A DNA stretch of 64,000 nt from Ruminococcus flavefaciens MA2007 (lineage in GTDB: Bacteria > Bacillota > Clostridia > Oscillospirales > Ruminococcaceae): positions 52,701-116,700 of the forward strand of contig NZ_KK211356.1 of NCBI RefSeq assembly GCF_000621845.1, read 5' to 3'. Each line of letters opens with the position of its first letter. Within the stretch, counting starts at the first letter, position 1. Positions 45,386 through 53,716 of this stretch are shown here, piece by piece. Below the pieces are notes generated by a model, which was not told the origin of the DNA, did not search any database, and saw only the letters and a list, made by a program, of their open reading frames with translations. Position numbers and translations under genes: made by a program.

Positions 45386-45387
45386 TA

Positions 45388-46926
45388 TTACTTGCTGAGT
45401 TCACGCTTTACCGAATCATATTCGATCTTAACTTCATTGTCGGGAGAGCCCGTAACAAGCGAAACCAGTATGATAGCGGCAAATGCGCAGAGGAATGCGG
45501 GGAGGAGCTCATATATAGCAAGCACTCCGCCCATAGGAGCAATTACAAATTTCCATACGAATACCATTACCGCACCTACGATAAGTCCTGCCATAGCGCC
45601 CCACTTATTTGAACGCTTCCAGAAGAGAGCTGTCAGCATTACAGGTCCGAATGTAGCTCCGAAGCCTGCCCACGCGAAGGATACGACTCTGAATACCGAG
45701 CTGTCCTGATCCCATGCAAGAATTATTCCGCAGGCTGCTATAACGAGGAGCACTATTCTCGCAACCAACATGGATATCTTGTCGCTCATTTTAACATTGA
45801 ATACACCCTTGAGGATATTCTCGGACATAGAAGATGAAGCTGCAAGAAGCTGTGAATCCGAGGTCGACATTGTACAAGCAAGGATACCTGCAAATACGAG
45901 TCCTGCGATAACTGCAAGACCTGCGTGATGCTCGCTCATATACTGAGCTATCTTTATGACTACCTTTTCCGAGTTGCTGCCGTCAAGCATCTCCAGCTTT
46001 CCGCTCTTGGAAAGTGCATTTCCGATGAAGCCGATTATTATTGCGATACCCATTGAGATAACTACCCATATGGAAGCTATTCTTCTTGAGGTCTTTATTT
46101 TGTTCTTGTTCTCGATAGCCATGAATCGGAGGAGTATATGAGGCATACCGAAGTAGCCGAGTCCCCATGCAAGTGTTGAAGCTATGGTAAGTCCGGTGTA
46201 CTTGTCAGCAGCTTCTGTTTCGGGATTGAATATGTGGCTGAGGGAGAAATAGCCTGCCATAGAGTCTGCATTGTCCAATACATTGCTGAAACCGCCTGCT
46301 GCATTTACTCCGAAGATAACTATGCTTATGAGTGCAACTGTCATAACTATACTCTGGATAAGGTCAGTTGTACTTGCTGCAAGGAATCCGCCTGTACAGG
46401 TATATGAAATGATAATGACCGCACTGATTATCATTGCAAGGTGGTAATCCCAGCCGAAAAGGGAGCTGAAAAGCTTTCCGCAGGCTGAAAATCCCGAAGC
46501 AGTATACGGAACGAAGAATATGAGGATTATGAGTGCCGAAACTCCCATAAGTATCCTGCTTTTGTCCTTGTAACGCTGAGAGAAGAAATCGGGAATGGTT
46601 ATAGCACCGCATTGCTGACTATAGACTCTCAGGCGCTTAGCCACAAAGAGCCAGTTGAGATAGGTGCCGATAGCAAGTCCGATAGCTGTCCAGCCTGCTT
46701 CTGCACCGCCTGTGAGATAAGCAACTCCCGGAAGGCCCATGAGGAGCCAGCTGCTCATGTCGGAAGCCTCTGCGCTCATAGCTGTGACCAGAGGTCCCAG
46801 CTTACGTCCGCCAAGATAGAAATCTCCGACGTTTTCGTTTTTCTTTGAGAAGATAAAGCCTACACCGACCATGACAATGAGATAGGCAATTATCGTCCCG
46901 ATGATGATAATGTCAGTAGTGTTCAT
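45388..46926 (-). CDS. putP: Sodium/proline symporter
   Basis: A 512-residue integral membrane protein of the solute:sodium symporter family with about 13 hydrophobic helices. The family signature regions are clear: FYLGGRKLGPLVTAMSAEAS near the start, GWTAIGLAIGTYLNWLF, YTCTGGFLAASTTD and the sodium-site stretch AGILACTMSTSDSQLLAASS. Length and motif wording fit PutP; related substrates (pantothenate, other amino acids) cannot be excluded. AAAGGAG precedes the ATG, and TTGACT-17-TATAAT (46970-46998) is the promoter. Monocistronic. Confidence 0.92.
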   Translation of the reverse strand: MNTTDIIIIGTIIAYLIVMVGVGFIFSKKNENVGDFYLGGRKLGPLVTAMSAEASDMSSWLLMGLPGVAYLTGGAEAGWTAIGLAIGTYLNWLFVAKRLRVYSQQCGAITIPDFFSQRYKDKSRILMGVSALIILIFFVPYTASGFSACGKLFSSLFGWDYHLAMIISAVIIISYTCTGGFLAASTTDLIQSIVMTVALISIVIFGVNAAGGFSNVLDNADSMAGYFSLSHIFNPETEAADKYTGLTIASTLAWGLGYFGMPHILLRFMAIENKNKIKTSRRIASIWVVISMGIAIIIGFIGNALSKSGKLEMLDGSNSEKVVIKIAQYMSEHHAGLAVIAGLVFAGILACTMSTSDSQLLAASSSMSENILKGVFNVKMSDKISMLVARIVLLVIAACGIILAWDQDSSVFRVVSFAWAGFGATFGPVMLTALFWKRSNKWGAMAGLIVGAVMVFVWKFVIAPMGGVLAIYELLPAFLCAFAAIILVSLVTGSPDNEVKIEYDSVKRELSK

Positions 46927-46969
46927 GTCTTACTCCTTTATATAATAGAATAATGTAAAAAGTACTTTA

Positions 46970-46998
46970 ATTATATCCCATATTTCGTAATAAGTCAA
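46970..46998 (-). promoter_or_regulatory. Promoter of putP
   Basis: Minus strand TTGACT (46993-46998), 17 nt, TATAAT (46970-46975). Confidence 0.7.
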
Positions 46999-47072
46999 CA
47001 AAAAAACAGCTGTTGCCGCAATTTATATGCACAGCATTCCGATACAGGTCAGGACAGCCTTGAAAAATACAC

Positions 47073-47101
47073 TTTACACAGACCTGCATTTGTGTTATAA
47101 T
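47073..47101 (+). promoter_or_regulatory. Promoter of the ABC-F gene
   Basis: TTTACA (47073-47078), 17 nt, TATAAT (47096-47101). With a start near 47108 the leader is only about 25 nt. Confidence 0.65.
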
Positions 47102-47132
47102 GGATTGCATGACTGAGAAAAAGGAGAATAAT

Positions 47133-48686
47133 ATGAGCATACTTAATGTTGAACACGTTACCCACGGCTTCGGAGCGAGACAGATACTCAATGACGCCTC
47201 ATTCCGCCTGCTGAAGGGCGAACACGTAGGACTTGTGGGAGCCAACGGCGAGGGAAAGTCCACGTTCCTGAATATAATCATGGGCAAATTACAGCCAGAC
47301 GAAGGCAGGATAGAGTGGTGCAGGCACATTACCACAGGCTATCTCGACCAGTACAGTACCCTTGCAAAGGGAAAAACTATACGCGATGTGCTCCGTGAAG
47401 CCTTCGACCACCTTTCCAACCTTGAAACCGAAATGCTGGGGCTCTATGAGAAGATGTCGGACTGCTCCGACGAGGAAATGAACGCTCTTATGGAGGAAGT
47501 AGGCGAAATACAGAGCATTCTCGACTACAGCGGCTTCTATACCATAGACGCTAAGATATCCGAATATGCCAACGGTCTCGGACTCAACGAGATAGGTCTC
47601 GACAGGGACGTTGCGGAGCTTTCTGGCGGTCAGAGAGCAAAGGTGCTTCTTGCCAAGGTGCTCCTTGAAAATCCGATGATACTCATTCTCGACGAGCCCA
47701 CAAACTTCCTCGACGAGAATCATATCAGGTGGCTGACAAATTTCCTGCAAAACTACGAAAACGCATTCATTCTTGTATCACATGACGTTCCTTTCATGAA
47801 CAGCGTCATCAACGTGGTATATCATGTGGAGAATGCCGTTATGACAAGATATACGGGAGATTACGATAACTTCGTGAGAATGTACGAGCTGAAAAAGAAA
47901 CAGCTTGAACAGGCTTACGAAAAACAGCAGAAGGAGATCGCTGACCTTGAGGACTTCATCGCCCGCAATAAGGCGCGTGTCGCTACAACGAACATGGCTA
48001 AATCACGCCAGAAAAAGCTGGACAAAATGGACAAGATAACCCTTATGCGTGAAAAGCCCAAGCCCACCTTCTCATTCAGAAAAGCCCGTACTCCCGGGCG
48101 TGTCGTCATAGATTGTCAGAACGTGGTTCTCGGCTACGACGAGCCGCTCACCAAGCCTATCTCGGTCAAGGTGGAGAATGGTCAGAAGATAGCGATACGT
48201 GGTGTAAACGGCATAGGAAAGTCCACTCTGCTGAAAACTCTGCTTAAAATAATACCGCCTGTATCGGGATATGTGGAGCACGATCAGTTCGTAGAGTATG
48301 GCTACTTCGAGCAGGAGGAGGAAAGCACTTCCAAAACCGCTCTGGACGTTATATGGGAGGAATATCCCTCAATGACCAATGCAGAGGTACGTGCCGCTCT
48401 CGCCCAGTGCGGACTTACCACGGAGCATATAACCTCACAGATGAGGGTTCTCTCAGGCGGTGAAAACGCAAAGGTCAGGATTTGTAGAATAATGCTCAAG
48501 GAAGTAAATCTCCTTGTTCTCGACGAGCCCACCAATCACCTTGACGTTGACGCAAAGGAGTCGCTGAAAAAGGCTATAAAGGACTACAAGGGCACGGTAT
48601 TGATCGTAAGCCACGAACCCGAGTTCTATATGGATATTGCCGATAATATCTGGAATATCGAGGAATGGTCCACAAAGATAATATAA
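47133..48686 (+). CDS. ABC-F family ATPase
   Basis: 517 residues with two ABC ATPase domains and no membrane segment, as in ABC-F proteins that bind the ribosome. First domain: Walker A GANGEGKST (about 36), signature SGGQRAKV, Walker B LDEPTNFLD. Linker (about 245-290): DLEDFIARNKARVATTNMAK, which would reach the peptidyl-transferase region. Second domain: GVNGIGKST, SGGENAKV, LDEPTNHLD. The ATG at 47133 is chosen over 47100 because AAGGAG is 6 nt before it. ABC-F members act as translation factors or, in some classes, give antibiotic resistance; the motifs alone do not say which. Monocistronic. Confidence 0.93.
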   Translation: MSILNVEHVTHGFGARQILNDASFRLLKGEHVGLVGANGEGKSTFLNIIMGKLQPDEGRIEWCRHITTGYLDQYSTLAKGKTIRDVLREAFDHLSNLETEMLGLYEKMSDCSDEEMNALMEEVGEIQSILDYSGFYTIDAKISEYANGLGLNEIGLDRDVAELSGGQRAKVLLAKVLLENPMILILDEPTNFLDENHIRWLTNFLQNYENAFILVSHDVPFMNSVINVVYHVENAVMTRYTGDYDNFVRMYELKKKQLEQAYEKQQKEIADLEDFIARNKARVATTNMAKSRQKKLDKMDKITLMREKPKPTFSFRKARTPGRVVIDCQNVVLGYDEPLTKPISVKVENGQKIAIRGVNGIGKSTLLKTLLKIIPPVSGYVEHDQFVEYGYFEQEEESTSKTALDVIWEEYPSMTNAEVRAALAQCGLTTEHITSQMRVLSGGENAKVRICRIMLKEVNLLVLDEPTNHLDVDAKESLKKAIKDYKGTVLIVSHEPEFYMDIADNIWNIEEWSTKII

Positions 48687-48691
48687 TAATT

Positions 48692-48727
48692 AAAAAAGTC
48701 TCACTGCAAATTTCAGTGAGACTTTTT
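48692..48727. terminator. Bidirectional terminator
   Basis: AAAAAGTCTCACTG / CAGTGAGACTTTTT with T-runs on both strands, between the ABC-F gene and the converging lipoprotein gene. Confidence 0.85.
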
Positions 48728-48819
48728 CATGCTGTTCAGGAGCAAAATTTCTATATGGGTATTTTTCCGGATATGCGGTCTTTAAGACATATAATACAAT
48801 TGCTGCTGTATCATTTTGG

Positions 48820-49689
48820 TTACCATTCTACTTTTATCTTCGTTTTGGAGTAATAGTTTTCAGGGATTGCAAATTCGTATTCAACGTTTATGTTTTGCGA
48901 ATCATATACATTAAAGTATTCCATGTTCTTTGTATCTTCCTCATTGAGCTTGATTTCCTTCATGGTATTTGATTCAAAATCAAACTCGGTAGTACGTAGG
49001 TCATATGTACTGCTGCCTTCATTCATAACGGGCACCTGAACGATTACACGTTCATCGCTTACATAAATGGAGCAGACCTGTGGATTGAAGTCAGGTTCGA
49101 GAGATATGAACTCATTATTCTTTTCATCGACCAGATATAAGCCCATGGTTGAATCCATAAAGGTCTTTCCGCGCACATTAAACAGCCCAAAACCATTTTT
49201 CCGTCCCGGATTTGTTAACTTTTTGCGGCAGCACTGAGTTATATCTCCGGAAGCCTCGTCTATTCGGAATACCGCAACATCTCCGAAGTATGGTTCTTCT
49301 ATAGTACACCAATCGTATATCCCGATAACATAAACGCAGTTAATCTGATGATCCACGGCTATGTCACCGACGTACACAGGTATTTCGCTTCCGTTTTTCA
49401 ACAACTGTGAGAGGTATTCATCACGCATTTCACCATAAGAGCTTTTACGCCCTTCTTCTATTTTAAAGTCATCCTTTAATTGGATTTTGTCAAGGTCATT
49501 TGGTGTAAACGTTACGGAATGCTCAGCATGAAATGCTTTTGTAGTAGTAACGGCTGTAGTTGTTACAGTCGTAGTTGTTGTTGCAGCGGTAGTCGAAGAA
49601 GTAACAGCTGTTGTTTGAACTTGTCCTTTTTCCGGATACTCCGAGCTGTTATTATCACTGCAAGCTGTAAATATTGCCATACATAACAT
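48820..49689 (-). CDS. Lipoprotein of unknown function with a damaged start
   Basis: The good ribosome site AAAGGAG and an ATG at 49713 are followed at once by TAA (codon 2, 49708-49710), then KVIFAAMLCMAIFTACSD in frame. AAA to TAA would explain it: the ancestral start was MKKVIFAAMLC with lipobox FTAC. Translation could restart at ATG 49689 (the coordinates given, 289 residues), but this has no ribosome site and lacks the positive residues of a signal peptide. The mature part has a Thr-rich linker (about 25-50) and a beta-rich domain that may be propeller-like. A TGGACT-17-TATAAT promoter is at 49739-49767. Either a fresh pseudogene, reinitiation or a sequence error. Confidence 0.65.
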   Translation of the reverse strand: MLCMAIFTACSDNNSSEYPEKGQVQTTAVTSSTTAATTTTTVTTTAVTTTKAFHAEHSVTFTPNDLDKIQLKDDFKIEEGRKSSYGEMRDEYLSQLLKNGSEIPVYVGDIAVDHQINCVYVIGIYDWCTIEEPYFGDVAVFRIDEASGDITQCCRKKLTNPGRKNGFGLFNVRGKTFMDSTMGLYLVDEKNNEFISLEPDFNPQVCSIYVSDERVIVQVPVMNEGSSTYDLRTTEFDFESNTMKEIKLNEEDTKNMEYFNVYDSQNINVEYEFAIPENYYSKTKIKVEW

Positions 49690-49738
49690 GGCCGCAAAAA
49701 TTACTTTTTACATGTTTTCTCCTTTCGGTACGTTTGAA

Positions 49739-49767
49739 ATTATATCTGATATTGTAATTTTAGTCCA
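49739..49767 (-). promoter_or_regulatory. Promoter of the lipoprotein gene
   Basis: Minus strand TGGACT (49762-49767), 17 nt, TATAAT (49739-49744). Confidence 0.55.
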
Positions 49768-49863
49768 TCAGTTAATGTTGATATTATATCATATTATGTA
49801 ATCAAAAGCAAGTAAATGCGTAAAGTCGATTGATTATATACTATTAAATTTAAATTAGAGACG

Positions 49864-50034
49864 ATGCTGAAAAGTTCTTCTATGGCAGAGGTTCGCAAGG
49901 CTGTTGAAGAATTGATTGGATGAGGATAAGAACGAAAATCTGAACTTCTGAAATACCTGACAAAGGGCGTTGAGCGGATAGTCAGCGAAGCTGTCAGGGC
50001 ATTAATCCCGAATAGGATTCATAGCAGCTTTTGA
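49864..50034 (+). pseudogene. Possible relic ORF with two in-frame stops
   Basis: 57 codons in one frame with stops at 49921-49923 and 49927-49929. Composition (many charged helix formers) is protein-like on both sides of the stops. Chance cannot be excluded. Confidence 0.3.
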
Positions 50035-50092
50035 TCTGCTGCTTTATAAAAAGCCTCATCAATAGATATAATAATACGATTTCTTCATAAGT

Positions 50093-50217
50093 TCATAAAA
50101 AGTTTACGATTTCAGCCGCACATTTTGCCTTTCTCAAACGTTAAAGCATATATAGACTAAATACAATGATATCATGCAGTCATATACTGCAAATCTGAAG
50201 AATGGCAGGTGAATGAT
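50093..50217 (+). promoter_or_regulatory. Conserved leader, copy 2
   Basis: TTGCCT, 18 nt, TATATA is a possible promoter. It lacks about 30 nt present in copies 1 and 3, including their TATAAT. Just before the ribosome site GGCAGGTG it can form GCAGT-CATAT-ACTGC; the CTGC arm could instead pair with GCAG of the ribosome site. Confidence 0.55.
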
Positions 50218-52785
50218 ATGAAGCTCACAAAACTGACCGCCGCTCTAATAGCAGCTGCAACCGCAATTACGCCGCTTTCATTTAATGCTACTGCACCTAT
50301 TTCGTATGCAGAGGAAATAAATGGTATAGCTCCACCCCCGGACTGGCTTCCGTCTGATTTTGATTCTGCTCTGGAGTTCAGAAATACCTATGGAGCAATA
50401 CATATTGAGGACGGGCTCATCTGTGCTGTGTTTCAGGAACAGGCAGAAAAAGTACCCGAAGGCGAACCACGGGGTGTACTGCGTTATGATGTAAATACTA
50501 CAAAAGGCATGACACAGTGTATGAGGCATGATATCTTCGCCTCAAAGGACGGTGACTTCAATTATGAAGTCATAGTCTATAAGCCCATAATGCCGGGTGA
50601 ATTTGAGATCTCTTTTTTGGATACCTGGGTAAACGTAAATGGCGAAAAGAAATACACTTTCTCAATAGATGACTCGCTTAATGCAGTTGAGACAGATATA
50701 TACAGCTGGCTGCCAGATTGTTTTAAAGAGTACAGGAATTATTATCTAACGGGCCGTGAGATATTTGCAAAAGATAATTATTTAGTGTTCTGTTTTGATT
50801 CAGCTGCGGGCACGGCATTTGACTGGTATCCAACTCCTGATAACGATTATGACCGCTCTGTCATTGATTATGTAATGACAGAATACTGCAATGAAGAAAC
50901 GCCTGAGCTTCTTGACGGCGGAGAGCAGCACAGAGTAGTTGTATATCAAGCTAAAAAAGACGGTATGGCAAAGATATCGCATGATTATGCTGCGAACTAT
51001 GGAAAGCCATATCTTCCCGAAGAGGTTGAAAAGACTATGGTCGCAGACTGCGCGATAGTCGATGATGCTCAGAACATACTGCTTTCCGGTAATATGAGAG
51101 TCACCCTCGTTGACTATGATACAGGAGAACCGCTGAAAATCGCTGAAAATTCGATGGCAGCCATTGAGACGGATATCAGATATTATACACCTGAAGGTGA
51201 AAAGGCAACAGGTCCTATCTATAGAATAGAAACAAATCCTACGATTATTGATAATTTATGGAATTATTCCAAAGCGGATCATTTTGCATTCAAATTGGGC
51301 AGCAATGATATTCCTGAAGGATATGCTGCACCTGCTGATACAGCTTTTGTAGTTTATTCCAAAGGAGGTTTTCTGCACGATCATATTAACGTTACAGAGT
51401 ATGAAAACGGCTCTGCTGATGTGGTATTCAAGCTGAAATTCGTTCCCACAGGCGATGTAAACGATGACGGTGAATTCAATGTTGCCGATGTGGTAATGCT
51501 GCAAAAGTGGCTCCTTGGCTCAGCTGATGCTAAGCTTGATAACTGGAAAGCGGCAGACTTCTGCAACGACAATGTTCTTAATGTATTCGACCTGTGTCTG
51601 ATGAGAAAAGCACTTCTTAAATCAATAGATCTGCCTGTCGAGGTCAGCGTCACGGAATCCGGCGGAGTCGCAGGCGCAATGATCATATATAAAGTGTACT
51701 GTGAAGGCGAAAAATATTTTCTGTCTTATCAGGATATGACATTTGATCAGGAGCCACAGTCTGATGTTATTCAGATCTCAGAGCAGGAATATCGTGAGAT
51801 AATGGCTCAGGATTATGACAGTATGATCCGGAACATGAAAGATCACGACGGACCCGGATGGAGTGAATGTGAGTTTGTGCTCGAACTCGGCTATTCAGAC
51901 GGTTCTAAGATAAAGACGGTTTCAGACAGAACGCCGGGTATCACGACAAAACTCAGAGATCTGAAGGATAAGTATTCCTTTTATGTTGAGCCTGATGAGA
52001 GCTTCGAGTACGGTGTTCCATTCTTTGTTCTGAAAGACGGTCTTAAACTTTACCAAGGTCCCGATGAGAGGTACAGCACCGTTGCATACATTCCAGCGGA
52101 TACTCGTCTGATCGAAAAGGGCGTTCATAAAAGCAACAACGAATGGCTGTTTACGGAATACAACGGCCATTATGGCTGGATAAAAGTGGTTAAAGAGGAC
52201 GGCAAAACTCCGACGATCTTTTTTGAACAAGCTGCGAAAAAGCCTGTGATATATCTGTATCCGCAGCAGGAGACAGATGTTCATGTTGAGCTTGAACTTA
52301 CGGAAGCAGAGCTCTCAACAACCTATCCCAAGTATAATGGCGGCTGGGACGTTACAGCGTATCCCGACGGAAAGCTCATGAACAAGGCAGACGGTACACA
52401 TCACAGATATCTGTTCTGGGACGCAGTAAACTGCCGTACAAGATTCGACTTTTCCAAAGGCTTCTGTGTTGCAGGCAGTGATACAGAGAGTTTTCTCAAG
52501 GAAAAGCTCGCATATATGGGACTGAAAGAAGACGAAATGAACGAGTTCATAGTATACTGGCTGCCGTTAATGGAGCATAATAAGTACAATCTCATTACCT
52601 TCCAGGGCGATGCGTATACCGATTCCGCAAAGCTTGACATCACACCTGCACCTGATAGTCTGCTCCGCGTATTCATGGCTTATGTTCCTCTTGAAGAAGC
52701 CGTGAATATCGAGCCTCAGCAGCTTGAGACCTTTGAGAGAAAAGGCTTTACCGTTGTTGAATGGGGCGGCAGCAAGATACAATAA
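50218..52785 (+). CDS. Secreted protein: internal dockerin, SH3-like and KPVIYLYP domains (paralogue A)
   Basis: The ATG at 50218 follows GGCAGGTG; GTG 50209 overlaps that site. 855 residues: signal peptide (1-33), an N-terminal beta-rich region (about 40-405), a dockerin in the middle of the chain (about 412-470: DVNDDGEFNVADVVMLQKWL, FCNDNVLNVFDLCLMRKALL), a basic/acidic segment, an SH3b-like domain (about 605-660: LYQGPDERYSTVAYIPADTR), and a C-terminal domain beginning KPVIYLYP (about 675-855) with YPKYNGGWDVTAYPDGK and VVEWGG. The last domain is widespread in Firmicute secreted proteins as I recall, function unknown. Paralogue of 53717-56293; the C-terminal 180 residues are nearly the same while the N-terminal half has drifted. 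Confidence 0.85.
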   Translation: MKLTKLTAALIAAATAITPLSFNATAPISYAEEINGIAPPPDWLPSDFDSALEFRNTYGAIHIEDGLICAVFQEQAEKVPEGEPRGVLRYDVNTTKGMTQCMRHDIFASKDGDFNYEVIVYKPIMPGEFEISFLDTWVNVNGEKKYTFSIDDSLNAVETDIYSWLPDCFKEYRNYYLTGREIFAKDNYLVFCFDSAAGTAFDWYPTPDNDYDRSVIDYVMTEYCNEETPELLDGGEQHRVVVYQAKKDGMAKISHDYAANYGKPYLPEEVEKTMVADCAIVDDAQNILLSGNMRVTLVDYDTGEPLKIAENSMAAIETDIRYYTPEGEKATGPIYRIETNPTIIDNLWNYSKADHFAFKLGSNDIPEGYAAPADTAFVVYSKGGFLHDHINVTEYENGSADVVFKLKFVPTGDVNDDGEFNVADVVMLQKWLLGSADAKLDNWKAADFCNDNVLNVFDLCLMRKALLKSIDLPVEVSVTESGGVAGAMIIYKVYCEGEKYFLSYQDMTFDQEPQSDVIQISEQEYREIMAQDYDSMIRNMKDHDGPGWSECEFVLELGYSDGSKIKTVSDRTPGITTKLRDLKDKYSFYVEPDESFEYGVPFFVLKDGLKLYQGPDERYSTVAYIPADTRLIEKGVHKSNNEWLFTEYNGHYGWIKVVKEDGKTPTIFFEQAAKKPVIYLYPQQETDVHVELELTEAELSTTYPKYNGGWDVTAYPDGKLMNKADGTHHRYLFWDAVNCRTRFDFSKGFCVAGSDTESFLKEKLAYMGLKEDEMNEFIVYWLPLMEHNKYNLITFQGDAYTDSAKLDITPAPDSLLRVFMAYVPLEEAVNIEPQQLETFERKGFTVVEWGGSKIQ

Positions 52786-52807
52786 TAGTTATCACATACA
52801 ATAAAGC

Positions 52808-52836
52808 GAAAATCCGCCCTTTAACGGGCGGATTTC
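52808..52836. terminator. Bidirectional terminator
   Basis: AAATCCGCCC-tttaac-GGGCGGATTT with T- and A-rich flanks, between converging genes. Confidence 0.8.
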
Positions 52837-52839
52837 TTT

Positions 52840-53385
52840 TCAGCTTTCATTCTTTTTTCTGATCTCTTCTATCTGTTTTTCATCTTCTGCCTTTATGCTT
52901 TCATATATCTGTTCAACGTCCTCCATAGTGAAATCAGGCGAATCGAATACATAGTCATCAAGCCTGAATATACTCTTTCCTTCTCCCCAAATGCTTTCTA
53001 AAGATATCAGCTGTACTTTTTCAGTCAGAACAATACGCGAGTAACCGTCCTCTTTTGGGTGGTATAATTCAATAAATCCGTCTGACTCTCTGATGTCATA
53101 TTTAGAATCACTATTTTCATTATAAATATGAAGAAATTTCGGCGTAAAACCTTTCTCTAATCCCTTGCACAGATAGATGTAATTATCAGGCGGAGGAGAA
53201 GCATATCCGTTGCTGTATCTGTATAATCCGAGACGGTCTGTATTTCCTGTTTCCTTTTCCACAGTCCTGAAAGCAGACGTATCATGACCGTTCATTATAA
53301 GCTCTATGGTGTTTTCTTTTTCCTGATAGAAAAGGTGTCCGTCACCTTTCATGTACAGTTTCTCATTTTTAGCGTCATAGCTCAT
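52840..53385 (-). CDS. Hypothetical protein, probably a 5'-truncated gene
   Basis: 181 residues (MSYDAKNEKLYMKGDGHLFY ... EEIRKKNES), beta-rich then helical and acidic at the end, no recognised family. The frame stays open about 50 nt upstream of the ATG (TYSSGVDQVIDGY) and no ribosome site precedes that ATG, so the product looks like the C-terminal part of a larger secreted protein whose start, including any signal peptide, has been lost. It lies between the two large paralogues. It may be non-functional. Confidence 0.5.
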   Translation of the reverse strand: MSYDAKNEKLYMKGDGHLFYQEKENTIELIMNGHDTSAFRTVEKETGNTDRLGLYRYSNGYASPPPDNYIYLCKGLEKGFTPKFLHIYNENSDSKYDIRESDGFIELYHPKEDGYSRIVLTEKVQLISLESIWGEGKSIFRLDDYVFDSPDFTMEDVEQIYESIKAEDEKQIEEIRKKNES

Positions 53386-53716
53386 ATATCCGTCGATTAC
53401 CTGATCTACGCCGCTGCTGTAGGTAATTATACAACATTATTCGTTTTCAATCAAGAACATAGGAAAAATCAATAAACGGTCTGTTGATTATTAAGTATGA
53501 GCTTCAGCCTGTTCCGAACAGTATTCTCCGATTGCTGAAACATACTGCTGTGTGTTCACAGAAAGTTTACGGTTTAAGCCGCACATTTTGCTTTCCTCAT
53601 ACGTTAATGCATATATAGACTAAAATGCAATTATCTCTTGCATTCAGTGAGATATCATTGTATAATGTGATTAAGCAGTTATATGCTGCAAATCTGAAAA
53701 ATGGCAGGTGAACATA
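53386..53716. other. Intergenic region with leader copy 3
   Basis: 331 nt. The first part is the remainder of the truncated minus-strand frame; 53555-53716 is the conserved leader of paralogue B. Nothing else is recognised. Confidence 0.55.
53555..53716 (+). promoter_or_regulatory. Conserved leader, copy 3
   Basis: Same core as copies 1 and 2. Two possible promoters: TTGCTT-18-TATATA, and TTGCAT-17-TATAAT closer to the gene. The hairpin before the ribosome site is GCAGT-TATA-TGCTGC, with a T-G pair where copy 2 has T-A. Confidence 0.55.

Larger units (their letters stand above)
45004..45387. other. Region with leader copy 1 and a gene relic
   Basis: 384 nt: the RTX terminator, a leader region similar to those in front of the two large paralogues at 50218 and 53717 (45099-45259), a truncated copy of their first codons (45260-45385), and a terminator hairpin shared with putP. 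Confidence 0.7.
49690..50217. other. Intergenic region with a possible gene relic and leader copy 2
   Basis: 528 nt. From 49864 to 50034 one frame reads MLKSSSMAEVRKAVEELIG, two stops, then ERKSELLKYLTKGVERIVSE and on to a third stop. It has no ribosome site and I do not recognise it. The conserved leader of the large dockerin protein follows at 50093-50217. Confidence 0.5.
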
